Assembly (NCBI GenBank): GCA_002356455.1
Contig: AP017968.1
Location: 2,108,001-2,172,000 of the forward strand
Origin: Fusobacterium varium
GTDB taxonomy: Bacteria; Fusobacteriota; Fusobacteriia; Fusobacteriales; Fusobacteriaceae
Reading direction: 5' to 3'
Length of the DNA: 64,000 nt
In this document: positions 51,574-61,053 of the stretch, one piece after another
Layout: every line of letters starts with the position of its first letter
How positions within the stretch are numbered: position 1 is the stretch's first letter
Position numbers and translations under genes: made by a program
Notes under the pieces: generated by a model
Databases searched by the model: none
Seen by the model: the letters and a program-made list of their open reading frames with translations, nothing else
Told to the model about the DNA's origin: nothing

Positions 51574-52530
51574 TTAATTATTTTTTCTATATTCAGATGG
51601 AGAACATCCAACTACTTTTTTAAATACAGATGCAAACTTACTTGGATTGTCATATCCCATTTTTCCTGATATTTCAGCTATTGTTTTATCTGTTTCCCTA
51701 AGCATAGAGGCAGCTTTATATATACGATATTCCCTTCTCCATACAGAAATAGATTTTCCATAAATACCCTTAAAACATTTTTTCAAAGTAGTTATTCCTA
51801 TATCATGTTCTTGAGCCAGTTCCTGAAGTGTTATATTCTTTTCTAAATCTTCTGTTAAATGCTCCTTTATATGCTTTACTTTTTCCACTTGATTTTTAGG
51901 AAAATATGGAGATAATAAATTATTTTTTTCAATTGGAACTATAGTAAAAAAAAGTAAAAGTTCCAATACTTTTATTTTGAAATATCCCTTTTGTATTCTT
52001 TCATCTACATTATATAATTCATGAAATATATGCTCTATTTCATCTGTTGCCCTTATTATAAAATAATCTTTATCCAAAAATACTCTTTCTTTTATTTTAT
52101 TTAAATCTATATTTATTCCTTCCATGATTCCTTTAAGAAATTTTTCTGCTGTTTCAATATCTATCAACACTTCTATTCCTTCATAATACCCTAAAGGAAA
52201 GCCAGAAGTTGTCCTTTGAATTTTGCAGCTGTTCACTTCCAGATCTCCTTCTCCAAGATATAAATATGAATCATTGTGTATTTTGCATTCAAATCTCCCT
52301 TTTTTGCAATGATTTATTTCAATAATATCTCTGGAAATATTTTCAGGTTCAAAACAATAAAAAGTATTAAAATTATTATATATAATATCTATTCCAGGAA
52401 ACACATGATGGCATATAATTTCTCCATATCCATCTAAGCATTTTACTTTATATATAACTTTATCTTCAGTTTTTTTGATTATTTTCAAATTTTCTTTATA
52501 TAAATTATTTTTTTCTATTATAGACTCCAT
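51574..52530 (-). CDS. AraC-family transcriptional regulator (YbtA/PchR-like)
   Basis: This 318-residue protein has a C-terminal AraC DNA-binding domain (residues about 215-315) with two helix-turn-helix units: TLQELAQEHDIGITTLKKCF and IAEISGKMGYDNPSKFASVF. The N-terminal 200 residues resemble the sensor part of PchR/YbtA-type regulators, which respond to iron chelates. That fits the surrounding exporter and haem genes. It is divergent from the YbaN gene, and the 150-base gap between them could hold its site. No specific operator can be named. Confidence 0.86.
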   Translation of the reverse strand: MESIIEKNNLYKENLKIIKKTEDKVIYKVKCLDGYGEIICHHVFPGIDIIYNNFNTFYCFEPENISRDIIEINHCKKGRFECKIHNDSYLYLGEGDLEVNSCKIQRTTSGFPLGYYEGIEVLIDIETAEKFLKGIMEGINIDLNKIKERVFLDKDYFIIRATDEIEHIFHELYNVDERIQKGYFKIKVLELLLFFTIVPIEKNNLLSPYFPKNQVEKVKHIKEHLTEDLEKNITLQELAQEHDIGITTLKKCFKGIYGKSISVWRREYRIYKAASMLRETDKTIAEISGKMGYDNPSKFASVFKKVVGCSPSEYRKNN

Positions 52531-52683
52531 TCTTTTCCCCTCTCTATAAATTATTGTTTTATATTTATACTTATATCATATTAATTTTGCTTTTCAAAAT
52601 ATTTTTGTTTTAAATTTTTTTATATTGACATAAAATTAATTTAGTATTATCATTTATATAGATATCAATAAAAGGAGTTAATT

Positions 52684-53046
52684 ATGGTAAAAAAGAGATT
52701 ATTATTTATTTCAGGATTTATTTCTCTAGCTTTAGGGATAGTAGGTATTATCCTTCCATTACTTCCTACTACTCCATTTTTATTACTCAGTGCTTACTGT
52801 TTCAGTCAATCTTCTGAAAAGTTTCACAATTATATTTTGAACAACAAAGTTTTTGGACAATATATCAGAGATTATAATGAAAAGAAGGGAATAACATTAA
52901 AAAATAAAATAACTGCTATTTCTCTTTTAATTTTAAGTATAGGATTCTCAATGTATAAACTGAATTATCTCCATATAAGAATAATGCTCGCAGTAGTATT
53001 TACAGGAGTAAGTTTTCACATTCTGAAACTTAAAACATTAAGATAA
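52684..53046 (+). CDS. YbaN-family (DUF454) inner-membrane protein
   Basis: This 120-residue protein has three or four hydrophobic segments. The DUF454 block FISLALGIVGIILPLLPTTP is followed by FLLLSAYCFSQSSEKFHNYI; both halves are highly typical. The function of YbaN proteins is unknown, though some lie near haem or iron genes. Here it is divergent from an AraC regulator and next to a haem uptake operon. AAAAGGAG precedes ATG. A terminator follows at 53131. Confidence 0.88.
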   Translation: MVKKRLLFISGFISLALGIVGIILPLLPTTPFLLLSAYCFSQSSEKFHNYILNNKVFGQYIRDYNEKKGITLKNKITAISLLILSIGFSMYKLNYLHIRIMLAVVFTGVSFHILKLKTLR

Positions 53047-53130
53047 AAATGGATAACCCATTAAGCAGAAATATAGCTTCAGAACTTTTTCAGTATAAAT
53101 ATTTATTATTAATTTTGTTCTTAAAATTAA

Positions 53131-53169
53131 AAACAGTAAGCTTATTATATTTAAGCTCACTGTTTTTTT
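53131..53169. terminator. Terminator between the YbaN gene and the haem operon
   Basis: AACAGTAAGCTTA pairs with TTAAGCTCACTGTT (one mismatch) and is followed by seven T on the plus strand and a short A run on the other side. It lies between convergent genes. Confidence 0.8.
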
Positions 53170-53246
53170 ATGTTTTACTCACTTCGTTAATTATACAAAT
53201 TTTCTAATTTCTAAAATTTACCTTAACTGTTGTAATCCTATTCTAT

Positions 53247-54137
53247 TTATTTTTCTACCTTTAAAAGCTCATCATAAAATTCTAATACTAATTCAAAAAT
53301 TCTTGGTGATCCTCTTAATATTTTATTAGAATCCACAATGAAAATATTATCTTTCTGTCCTGCCTTTATCTCTTTTATAGCAGGATTACTATTTTTAATA
53401 TCATCAACTGATTTTATACTCATAGCACCTGCTAAAAAATCTGGATTTTCTTTTAAAAGAAATTCTTGTGATATTATTGGTCTTTCTCCAGTAAGGTTGT
53501 TAGTTATATTTTCTACTCCAAGAAGTTCAAGAACTTCTCCTGGCAAAGTTTTACCATTGAATCCCATCATTGGTGACACTGAATACAGAACAGTTCCTTT
53601 TAAACCTAAAGGCTTATTTTTTATTTTTTCTTTTAAATCATCTAATTTACTTACACTGTCATTATAGAGTTTTTTACTTTCTTCTTTTTTTCCAAGTATT
53701 TCCCCATAAGCATTTATATTATCCAATATCTCCTGTATGTTTCCAGCTTCATTTATAAGATATGGTATTTTCAAACTTTTTAAAGTTTCTCCTGTCTTAG
53801 TTGACATCCCATTCAATATTACCAAATCTGGAGTATAAGATAATATCTTTTCAAGACTTGGTTTTGATATATTTCCCACACTTTCTAAATCTTTTGTTTT
53901 TTCTTCAGGATATATTTTACTCATTGCAGTTTTTCCTATCGCAGCTATTTTCTCTTCTCCATTTAATAGATATATAGTTTCTACCACTGCTGGATCCAAC
54001 ACAATCAATTTATTATATTCTTTAATCTCTATACTATTTCCATAGTTGTCTTTTATGAGATTGTTTTCTATTTTCAATGCAAGCATTTCTCTGCTTGATA
54101 TCAGCATTAATGCTGCTACCATTAGTTTTTTTATCAT
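53247..54137 (-). CDS. Periplasmic haem/iron-chelate binding protein (BtuF/HmuT-like)
   Basis: This 296-residue protein has an N-terminal signal (LMVAALMLISSREMLA) with no lipobox, so it is a soluble periplasmic protein. It has the class III binding-protein layout: two small lobes joined by a long helix. KIAAIGKTAMSKIYP, VGNISKPSLEKILSYTPDLVI and ANINAYGEILGK-like blocks (seen as NINAYGEILGK) are typical. It feeds the permease and ATPase coded just upstream. It is the last gene of the unit and overlaps the ATPase gene by four bases. The ligand is likely haem from context. Confidence 0.87.
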   Translation of the reverse strand: MIKKLMVAALMLISSREMLALKIENNLIKDNYGNSIEIKEYNKLIVLDPAVVETIYLLNGEEKIAAIGKTAMSKIYPEEKTKDLESVGNISKPSLEKILSYTPDLVILNGMSTKTGETLKSLKIPYLINEAGNIQEILDNINAYGEILGKKEESKKLYNDSVSKLDDLKEKIKNKPLGLKGTVLYSVSPMMGFNGKTLPGEVLELLGVENITNNLTGERPIISQEFLLKENPDFLAGAMSIKSVDDIKNSNPAIKEIKAGQKDNIFIVDSNKILRGSPRIFELVLEFYDELLKVEK

Positions 54138-54925
54138 TTATTCCCTCCTTTTGATCTGGGAATTATGTAAGGAATATCATTTTCTGTATAGAAAATACTG
54201 CATTCCAATTCATATATTTCCTTTAAATTAGCAGCTGTAAATGTTTCCTTGGGGCTTCCTTTACAGTACACTTTTCCATTTTTCATCATAACTATTTCAT
54301 CGCAAAACATAGCTGCAAGATTGAGATCATGCAGAACTGCAACTGCTGTTATTCCTTTTTCAGTTATTGTTTCCTTTACTTTTTCCATAAGATCTATTGC
54401 GTGATTTAAATCAAGAGCAGAAGTAGGCTCATCTAAAAGTATTATTTCTGTTTCCTGTGCCAGTGCCCTTGCCAAAAGCACTCTTTGAAATTCTCCTCCT
54501 GAAAGGGTTACTGCTTTTCTTTTTATAAAACTTTCAAGTTCCAGCTGACGTATGTATCTATATGCTGTTTCCTTATCTTTTTGAGTATATCCATCCCAGC
54601 TGTTCTGTAAATGTGGAAGTCTTCCCATCAAAACAAAATCCTCTACATCCATAGCAGACATAAGCTGTGATTTTTGCGGAACTAATGAAATACATTTTGC
54701 TTTTTCTTTTTGTGTATAATCTTTGCTGTCTTTATTTAATATTTTTATATTTCCTGAGTCATTTTTTAGGTATCCAAGAATATTTTTCAATAGTGTAGAC
54801 TTTCCACAACCATTAGGTCCAAGTATTCCAGTCAGTTTTTTTGATTTAATATCTAAATCTATTTCTTTTAATATCTGCCTGCTTCCATAAGAGAAATCTA
54901 ATTTTTCTACTTTTATTATATCCAT
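54134..54925 (-). CDS. Haem/iron-chelate ABC transporter ATPase (FecE/HmuV-like)
   Basis: This 263-residue ATPase has Walker A GPNGCGKST (about 36-44), the signature LSGGEFQR, Walker B IILLDEPTSALD and the switch His in VLHDLNLA. The pattern is that of the FecE/BtuD group. It energises the FecCD-type permease, whose gene it overlaps by one base (TAATG), and the binding protein gene overlaps its stop. It is located on the cytoplasmic face of the inner membrane. Confidence 0.92.
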   Translation of the reverse strand: MDIIKVEKLDFSYGSRQILKEIDLDIKSKKLTGILGPNGCGKSTLLKNILGYLKNDSGNIKILNKDSKDYTQKEKAKCISLVPQKSQLMSAMDVEDFVLMGRLPHLQNSWDGYTQKDKETAYRYIRQLELESFIKRKAVTLSGGEFQRVLLARALAQETEIILLDEPTSALDLNHAIDLMEKVKETITEKGITAVAVLHDLNLAAMFCDEIVMMKNGKVYCKGSPKETFTAANLKEIYELECSIFYTENDIPYIIPRSKGGNK

Positions 54926-55896
54926 TAAAAATCTCTCCTTTTATTTCTTAAAGCTAAATATAAAAAGAATGGTGCACCGAAAAATGCTGTTATTACTCCA
55001 ATTGGTACTTCAACTGGTGCTAATACTATCCTTCCAAATGTATCGCATATAAGGAGAAAAAATCCTCCAGCCAATATAGTACTTGGAAGCATTTTAGTAT
55101 TAGAAGGACCCACAACCATTCTTATAGTATGTGGTATTATAAGGCCTACAAATCCTATCATTCCTGAGAAAGCCACCGAAAAAGCTACTATCAGTGCAGA
55201 TACTGTTAAAATCTTAATTTTCAAACGATTTACATCTACTCCTAATGAATGTGCTTCCTCATCTCCTGATAATAAAGCGTCTAATTGATTCCTTTTTGAA
55301 TAAAAATAACTAACTGAAAATATCAATGGTATTAATATAAAAATAACTCTTTTCCAAGTTGCATTTCCTAAATATCCCATCATCCACATTGTTATCTTAA
55401 AAGAATCTTCTCCTATCATATACATAGCAAAAGAAGTAAAAGCTCCCAGAAATGAAGAAACTGCTATTCCTACTATAAGTAGAGTGGCTACATTTACTTT
55501 ATTCCCTTTTTTAGCCATTTTAAAAATCATCAAAGTACTAAACAAACACGTAATAAAAGCAATAATTCCATACATAAAATCTGGCATGCCAAATACAAAA
55601 GCTATAACTGCTCCAAAAGTTGCACTTGCTGCTATTCCTATAATATATGGGTCTGCCAATGGATTTTGAAATACTGTCTGTACAACTGCTCCACTTGATG
55701 AAAGCATCATTCCTATAAGAACTGCCATAGCTATTCTAGGAAGTCTTAGATTAAATATTATTATTCTCATATATTCAGGAGCTTTTTCTGGATTAAATAT
55801 ATATTCCAGAGGAATAGGAACACTCCCTAAGGGTATAGAGAGTATTCCTACTATAAAAATTCCTATTGTTAATGCTATAGGTAAAACTTTTTCCAT
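54925..55896 (-). CDS. Haem/iron-chelate ABC permease (FecCD/HmuU-like)
   Basis: This 323-residue inner-membrane protein has about ten helices with FecCD marks: RLPRIAMAVLIGMMLSSSGA, VQTVFQNPLADPYIIGI and FVGLIIPHTIRMVVGPSN. The GLIIPH motif contacts the ATPase. It is placed directly after the TonB receptor (28 bases), with AAATAAAAATG start region and a modest ribosome site. With its partners it moves haem or a chelate into the cytoplasm, where the HmuW-type enzyme would act. Confidence 0.92.
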   Translation of the reverse strand: MEKVLPIALTIGIFIVGILSIPLGSVPIPLEYIFNPEKAPEYMRIIIFNLRLPRIAMAVLIGMMLSSSGAVVQTVFQNPLADPYIIGIAASATFGAVIAFVFGMPDFMYGIIAFITCLFSTLMIFKMAKKGNKVNVATLLIVGIAVSSFLGAFTSFAMYMIGEDSFKITMWMMGYLGNATWKRVIFILIPLIFSVSYFYSKRNQLDALLSGDEEAHSLGVDVNRLKIKILTVSALIVAFSVAFSGMIGFVGLIIPHTIRMVVGPSNTKMLPSTILAGGFFLLICDTFGRIVLAPVEVPIGVITAFFGAPFFLYLALRNKRRDF

Positions 55897-55924
55897 TTTT
55901 ATTTCCTCATTTTTATTTTTTATT

Positions 55925-57955
55925 TTATAAACTATATCTGAATCCTACATAATAATTTCTTTCAGCTGCAGGATCATAAGTAAACACTCCTGTTGATTCT
56001 GTATAATCTACATCTTCATAATATTTTTTATCAAATACATTATTTATTCCAGCATGTAAACTTAAACCAAAATCAAAGTTATAGTTTGCTCTGATATTTG
56101 TCACTACATGAGAATTCTTTTTTCCACCTAGATTTTTATTATTTAAGTAAACATCATCTATATATACAACTTCTCCACCTACATTAAATCTATTAGTAAA
56201 AGCATAATTTGCCCCTATATTAAATTTATTTCTAGGTACATTAGCTACTCTGTTTCCAGATACATCTACACCTTTTACTTCTCCATCTTTAATTTTTGCA
56301 TTAATATATGCATAAGATTGTGATAAAGTAAGTTTATCTATATATTGTTCTGCTTTAAGCTCAAATCCTACTCTCTCTGTTTTTCCTAGATTGTAGTTAT
56401 CAATAGTCATACTGGCACTTCCCATTGTTCCATTAGTTTCACTTGTTATTTCATCTTTAGTGATTGTATAGAACACTGACGCATTTAAACTTGTAAATCC
56501 TATATAATCTGATACTCCAATTTCAAAGTTATCATATTTTTCTGATTTAAGATTATTCAAATAATATCCAGCTGCATTTTTATTTGTCAACAACGCTGGT
56601 GGAGGTGATGTGAATCCTCTCTCATATCTGATATATGTTTTTCCTGTATCTGAATATAGATAATTAGCTGATACCTCATATGCGAAATTATCTTCATCTG
56701 TAGTTGTATCTATTCCAGGTCCAGTTGAACTTGTTCTTTTTACTTTATAATCTGCTCTTTCATATCTCACACCTTGAGCAAACTCAAAATTTCCCCATAC
56801 ATAGTTATTCATTACAAATCCACTTATTGTTTCTTTATTTAAATCATTTACTGTAAGAATATTATTCATCATTGGAGGCATATTCATTAAACTTTTTCTT
56901 TTAGCGTCATTATCAATATATTCTAAACCAAAAATTACTGAACTTCCTTCTCCATAGGCATATCTTAATTTAGATTTTATACCTTTCTTTTTATCTCTGA
57001 ATAAAGCATCTTGTGTCATCCAAAGTTTTATTGGTCCCATTGCCCCTTGATAACTTCTGCTGTCTATTTTCATTTCAGTTTCCTGTGAAAATAATACTAA
57101 ATTTAAATCAAGGTTTTCAGTTAATTTATTATTATAAGTTAAAACATATTCATCCTTATCTGTTTTTGTTTTACTATGTTCGCCATCTACTAGTCCTGAC
57201 TGTTTTCTGTCATCTTCCACCTGAGCTCTTGTAAGCATCTCTGGATATGTTTCATCTGCCTTATATTTTGAATATTTAAACCCTATATTTTGTGTATCAG
57301 ATATTCTGTATCTTATATCTCCCTGAAAATAATCAGAATCTGATTTATCATAGTCTCTGTACCCTTCTCTGTCATTTTTTGTATATGTAAGATTTACATC
57401 AAAATTTCCAAAACTTTCTCCTACAGTTACATTAGTTTTATTGCTTCCATATTCCCCATGGTCAAATCCTACTGCTGCTGTTCTTCCAACTCCTCTTTTT
57501 GTGATAATATTTACAACTCCTCCAGAAGTTCCACTTCCATAAAGAACTGAACCTCCACCAGGAAGAACTTCTATCCTTTCAATATTATCTACAGCTATTG
57601 TATTAATAGGAGTGGCTGTCATTGACGTATCCAGAGAGTTCATCTGTACCCCGTCTACAAGTATCTGTACATTCTGTTTAGCCTTATCTCCTTGTCCTCT
57701 CAAGTCAATTATTGAATCTTTCCCCTGTTTTACAATATTGATGCTTGGAATATCATTCAATATCTGATCAACTGTCTGATAATTCCTCTCCTTGATTTCT
57801 TTAGATGTCACTACACTTGGATTGCTTGCTGTTTTTCTCATTTCTGTTTCAAATCCTGTTGTAGAATAAATAACACTCTTTCCTAAATCAACACTTTGTT
57901 CTCCATATGCTGTTACTGCCAATACCGCCCAAAGCAGTGCTGTTTTTTTACTCAT
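55925..57955 (-). CDS. TonB-dependent outer-membrane receptor (haem/iron)
   Basis: This 676-residue receptor has a signal peptide (KKTALLWAVLAVTAYG), a plug domain (residues about 40-150; NDIPSINIVKQGKDSIIDLRG and ERIEVLPGGGSVLYGSGTSG, each quoted in part) and a 22-strand barrel ending in YYVGFRYSL. A possible TonB box lies near VIYSTTG. It imports a metal chelate across the outer membrane using the ExbBD-TonB energy coded 2 kb away. Cobalamin or siderophore receptors look similar. The HmuW gene upstream in the same unit makes haem the best guess. AAAGGAG precedes ATG. Confidence 0.88.
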   Translation of the reverse strand: MSKKTALLWAVLAVTAYGEQSVDLGKSVIYSTTGFETEMRKTASNPSVVTSKEIKERNYQTVDQILNDIPSINIVKQGKDSIIDLRGQGDKAKQNVQILVDGVQMNSLDTSMTATPINTIAVDNIERIEVLPGGGSVLYGSGTSGGVVNIITKRGVGRTAAVGFDHGEYGSNKTNVTVGESFGNFDVNLTYTKNDREGYRDYDKSDSDYFQGDIRYRISDTQNIGFKYSKYKADETYPEMLTRAQVEDDRKQSGLVDGEHSKTKTDKDEYVLTYNNKLTENLDLNLVLFSQETEMKIDSRSYQGAMGPIKLWMTQDALFRDKKKGIKSKLRYAYGEGSSVIFGLEYIDNDAKRKSLMNMPPMMNNILTVNDLNKETISGFVMNNYVWGNFEFAQGVRYERADYKVKRTSSTGPGIDTTTDEDNFAYEVSANYLYSDTGKTYIRYERGFTSPPPALLTNKNAAGYYLNNLKSEKYDNFEIGVSDYIGFTSLNASVFYTITKDEITSETNGTMGSASMTIDNYNLGKTERVGFELKAEQYIDKLTLSQSYAYINAKIKDGEVKGVDVSGNRVANVPRNKFNIGANYAFTNRFNVGGEVVYIDDVYLNNKNLGGKKNSHVVTNIRANYNFDFGLSLHAGINNVFDKKYYEDVDYTESTGVFTYDPAAERNYYVGFRYSL

Positions 57956-57988
57956 TTTTTTATCTCCTTTCAGATGTTTTATATATTT

Positions 57989-59257
57989 TTAACTATTAAA
58001 AAGTTTTTCCAGAACATAAATGATTACATCACTAGAAAGATTATTTCCCCAGAATACTCCATCTGTTGTCAGAACATAACTTTCTTCATTTTCTTTTAAC
58101 AAACCTTTTTCTTCATATTCTTTCATTCTTTCTCTAAAGAACTTTAATTCATCTTCTTTTAAAATATCTTTTAATGCTTCTTTTGGTATTATTGGAAACT
58201 GCATTATTCCAGATAATTTTGAAAATCTCTCATGATACTCTGTCTGCTGTGAATAAAAAGACATCTCTTTATTCATTCTGTAAACTCCAATTCCGTGAAC
58301 TGATCCTCCAGCTCCCACTCCAATAGGAAAAGTATCTCCACCTGTATTTCTCACTTTAATATATTTATAATTATCTCCACCATTTCTTGCTATTTTTGTA
58401 AGTTCAAGAATGTGATATTTATCTTCTTTTAACATTTCATCTACAAAATGCTGATATAAGAAATAATCTTTTTTCATATCTTCTTCCATCTTCACTCTTT
58501 CAGCTTCTATATCCTTGGATAATTTTGAACCTTCATGTACCATGAGAGAATAGAAACTTGCACTGCTTATTTCTAATTCCTTTACTATTTTTGCATCTTC
58601 CAGTACTTCATTTATTGTCTGACCAGGAAAATTATATATAATATCTACACAAACATCTCCCTTGAAAAATCCTTTTAATTTTTTTAATTTTTCTATTGTT
58701 TCTTCTTTTCCATAAGTTCTGTTATAAAATCTTCTTCCTGTTTCAGAAAAAGTCTGTATTCCAACACTTAATCTATTTACTCCATATTTCATCATAATTT
58801 CCAATTTTTCTTCTGTCAGATTATGCAGAGTTGTTTCAAAAGTAAATTCATAATCTTTTGCTAAAACAACATTTCTCTTTATACTTTCAAGTATTACTTC
58901 AAGCTGTTGTGGTTTATAAACAGTTGGTGTCCCTCCGCCAAAAAAGATTACATCAAAAATCCCCTTTTTAAAATATTCTGTTTTTCCATATTTATCAAAT
59001 TCATCAGCTAGATATTGAGCATATGAATCCAAGCTTCCATCTATTTGTTTTCTGTTAAGATTACAGAAAGAGCATATTTTATCACAGTATGGTGTATGTA
59101 CATAAATTGCCTTTTTTCTTTCATCTGGAGTTTCTCTCAACATAGCTTCAAAAATTTCTTTATCTGCCTTCTTTCCAGAAATATATTTGTTAATCAAACT
59201 ATTGCTATCATGATGAGATTTCAATCTTTTATCAAATAGCATTAAATTATTTGTCAT
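57989..59257 (-). CDS. hmuW: Anaerobic haem-degrading radical SAM enzyme (HmuW/ChuW/HutW type)
   Basis: This 422-residue radical SAM protein has the cluster motif CDKICSFC (Cys58, Cys62, Cys65) and the SAM motif FFGGGTP. The N-terminal FDKRLKSHHDSNSL segment is particular to the ChuW/HutW group, not to coproporphyrinogen dehydrogenase. By published work on this family, it uses radical chemistry and methyl transfer to open haem and free iron without oxygen, giving anaerobilin. It is the first gene of the leftward haem unit, 33 bases from the receptor. A promoter lies at 59348-59376. HemW is the main alternative but does not have this start. Confidence 0.87.
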   Translation of the reverse strand: MTNNLMLFDKRLKSHHDSNSLINKYISGKKADKEIFEAMLRETPDERKKAIYVHTPYCDKICSFCNLNRKQIDGSLDSYAQYLADEFDKYGKTEYFKKGIFDVIFFGGGTPTVYKPQQLEVILESIKRNVVLAKDYEFTFETTLHNLTEEKLEIMMKYGVNRLSVGIQTFSETGRRFYNRTYGKEETIEKLKKLKGFFKGDVCVDIIYNFPGQTINEVLEDAKIVKELEISSASFYSLMVHEGSKLSKDIEAERVKMEEDMKKDYFLYQHFVDEMLKEDKYHILELTKIARNGGDNYKYIKVRNTGGDTFPIGVGAGGSVHGIGVYRMNKEMSFYSQQTEYHERFSKLSGIMQFPIIPKEALKDILKEDELKFFRERMKEYEEKGLLKENEESYVLTTDGVFWGNNLSSDVIIYVLEKLFNS

Positions 59258-59347
59258 TTTTTCCTCCTAAATTTCGCACTTTAAAACTACAGTTTACTAT
59301 TAAAACAATACTTCATTTCAATAAAAAAACTTTTTATGCCTGAGGTT

Positions 59348-59376
59348 ATATTAATATTTATTTTTTTTATTGTCAA
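59348..59376 (-). promoter_or_regulatory. Promoter for the leftward haem operon
   Basis: On the minus strand TTGACA is followed by 17 bases and TAATAT. It lies about 90 bases before the hmuW start, leaving a leader with no hairpin that I could define. Confidence 0.65.
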
Positions 59377-59419
59377 GTAAAAAAATTAATTAATACAAAA
59401 TTATAGTTTTTGAAATTAT

Positions 59420-59467
59420 TTGACTTTAAAAGTATTTTTTGATATAACTTATTATAATGATAAAATT
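59420..59467 (+). promoter_or_regulatory. Promoter and possible Fur-like site for the rightward haem operon
   Basis: TTGACT, 17 bases, TATAAC is the promoter (59420-59448). Just after it, TTATAATGATAAAATT (about 59451-59466) resembles the ATAATGATAA core of Fur boxes and overlaps the expected transcription start. In AT-rich DNA this match is weak evidence. Confidence 0.5.
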
Positions 59468-59483
59468 TTAGGAGGTTTCTTTA

Positions 59484-59990
59484 ATGAAAACACTTGTTAC
59501 TTATTCTACAAAAACTGGCAATACTAAAAAAGTTGCAGAATCTATTGCTAAGGCTATAAAAAATTCTGAAATAATGGATATTTCAGAGGTAAAAAATCTG
59601 GATTATGATTTAATCATTATAGGGACATGGATAGATAAAGGAACTGCAGATGCAAAAGCTTTAAACTTTATAAAAACTCTTGCAAATAAAAATACAGCAT
59701 TTTTCTTTACATTAGGAGCATATCCAGATTCAAAACATGCTTTAGATTGTGTTGAAAATATAACTAAACTTTTTACTGACAATGAAAACAAAGTTCTGGG
59801 GCATTTCCTATGTCAAGGCGCTGTAGATCCTAAACTTATAGAAATGATGAAAACTAAATTAGGACCTGATCATCCTCATGGCCCTAATCCTGAAAGAATC
59901 AAGAGATGGGCAGATGCAAGCCTTCATCCTGATGAAACAGATTTGAATAATGCATATGTATATTTTAAAGAACTTGTTGAAAAACTTTAA
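59484..59990 (+). CDS. hmuF: Flavodoxin-family protein (HmuF-like, anaerobilin reduction)
   Basis: This 168-residue protein has the FMN-phosphate loop YSTKTGNTKK (residues 7-16), IIIGTWIDKG for the isoalloxazine ring and a third FMN contact near FTLGAYPDSKH. It is longer than classic flavodoxins by a tail with GPDHPHGPNPERIKRW. In Fusobacterium a flavodoxin of this kind next to hmuW is reported to carry haem and to reduce anaerobilin. The divergent placement beside the HmuW gene fits that role well. It shares a transcript with exbB, exbD and tonB. Confidence 0.86.
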   Translation: MKTLVTYSTKTGNTKKVAESIAKAIKNSEIMDISEVKNLDYDLIIIGTWIDKGTADAKALNFIKTLANKNTAFFFTLGAYPDSKHALDCVENITKLFTDNENKVLGHFLCQGAVDPKLIEMMKTKLGPDHPHGPNPERIKRWADASLHPDETDLNNAYVYFKELVEKL

Positions 59991-60017
59991 TTAAATTTTT
60001 AGGAGGAACATACTGAA

Positions 60018-60638
60018 ATGATGTACTATTTTAAAGTAGGAGGTCCACTGATGTGGATACTTTTCATACTATCTCTTATCTCTACAACTGTTATAATTGA
60101 AAGATTATTCTTTTTCTTTAAGAAAGAAAAAACAATGAACAGAAACTTTAGAAAAGAAGTAATAATGGCCGTTTCTAATAGAGATATGTGTAGAATAATT
60201 GAAATTTGTGATAAAGAAAGAAATTCTGTTGGGTGTACAGTTAAAAAATTCCTTTGCAGATGTAATATATGTGATACTAACCTAAAAGACTTTCACCAAT
60301 TTGATCAGATAATAAAAGAAATTGAGATGGATGAAATCAGTCCGCTGGAAAAAAGACTTCATATTTTAGGAATAATAGCTCATGTAGCTCCTATGCTTGG
60401 ACTTTTGGGAACTGTTACTGGAATGATAGATGCTTTTAAAGATCTTTCAAAATTTGGTGCAGGAGATCCTACTATTGTAGCTGATAGTATTTCAAAAGCT
60501 TTGATAACTACAGCAGCTGGTCTTTCTATTGCTATACCTGCACTAGTGGTATATAATCTGTTAAATAAAAGAATTGAAGAAATTGAAGAGGAAATAGATA
60601 AGATAACAACTAATGTTATTAATATTGTGAGGGGATAA
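60018..60638 (+). CDS. exbB: ExbB proton-channel protein with a cysteine-rich loop
   Basis: This 206-residue MotA/TolQ/ExbB protein has three membrane helices (about 10-30, 115-135 and 155-180). The conserved block [20 protein letters not shown] is followed by [20 protein letters not shown]. With ExbD it makes the inner-membrane proton channel that drives TonB. The cytoplasmic loop between the first two helices has six cysteines at 58, 64, 73, 80, 82 and 85 (CRCNIC at the end), which is unusual for ExbB. Start is ATG 60018 after AGGAGGAAC; the ATG at 60021 is also possible. Confidence 0.9.
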   Translation: MMYYFKVGGPLMWILFILSLISTTVIIERLFFFFKKEKTMNRNFRKEVIMAVSNRDMCRIIEICDKERNSVGCTVKKFLCRCNICDTNLKDFHQFDQIIKEIEMDEISPLEKRLHILGIIAHVAPMLGLLGTVTGMIDAFKDLSKFGAGDPTIVADSISKALITTAAGLSIAIPALVVYNLLNKRIEEIEEEIDKITTNVINIVRG

Positions 60639-60640
60639 AA

Positions 60641-61036
60641 ATGGCTAGATACAAGAAAAAAAGAACTCTCCTTACCCCTGATCTGACGCCGCTTATAGAT
60701 GTGGTGTTTTTGCTTTTAATATTCTTCATAGTTTCTACAACATTTAACAAATATGGTAATATTGATATTGATCTTCCAACTTCTACACTGGCAAGTGAGG
60801 AAAACAATGAGAAAAATTTGGAAATCATTATTGATAAAGATAATAGGTATTTCATTACTTTTGGAGATAAAAAAAATGTAGAAGTAACTTTTGATGAGAT
60901 AGACGGTTATCTCAGTGGAGCAAAAAGTGTTTCTGTTACTGGGGATAAAGATTTGAAATATCAAAATATTATTGATATCATAACTAAAGTCAAAAAACAT
61001 AGCATAGAAAATTTAGGAATAAATTTTTATGAGTAA
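60641..61036 (+). CDS. exbD: ExbD biopolymer transport protein
   Basis: This 131-residue protein has a short cytoplasmic N terminus ([20 protein letters not shown]), in which the Asp of the single membrane helix (LIDVVF) is the proton carrier, and a periplasmic domain. The length is normal for ExbD. The start is three bases after the exbB stop, with GAGGGG as ribosome site. It forms the channel with ExbB and the energised complex with TonB. Confidence 0.93.
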   Translation: MARYKKKRTLLTPDLTPLIDVVFLLLIFFIVSTTFNKYGNIDIDLPTSTLASEENNEKNLEIIIDKDNRYFITFGDKKNVEVTFDEIDGYLSGAKSVSVTGDKDLKYQNIIDIITKVKKHSIENLGINFYE

Positions 61037-61053
61037 AGGATAAGAGGTTTAAT

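Noticed and set aside
57989-59257. Oxygen-independent coproporphyrinogen dehydrogenase or HemW
   Set aside because: The N-terminal FDKRLKSHH segment and the haem-uptake context fit the ChuW/HutW/HmuW group better.
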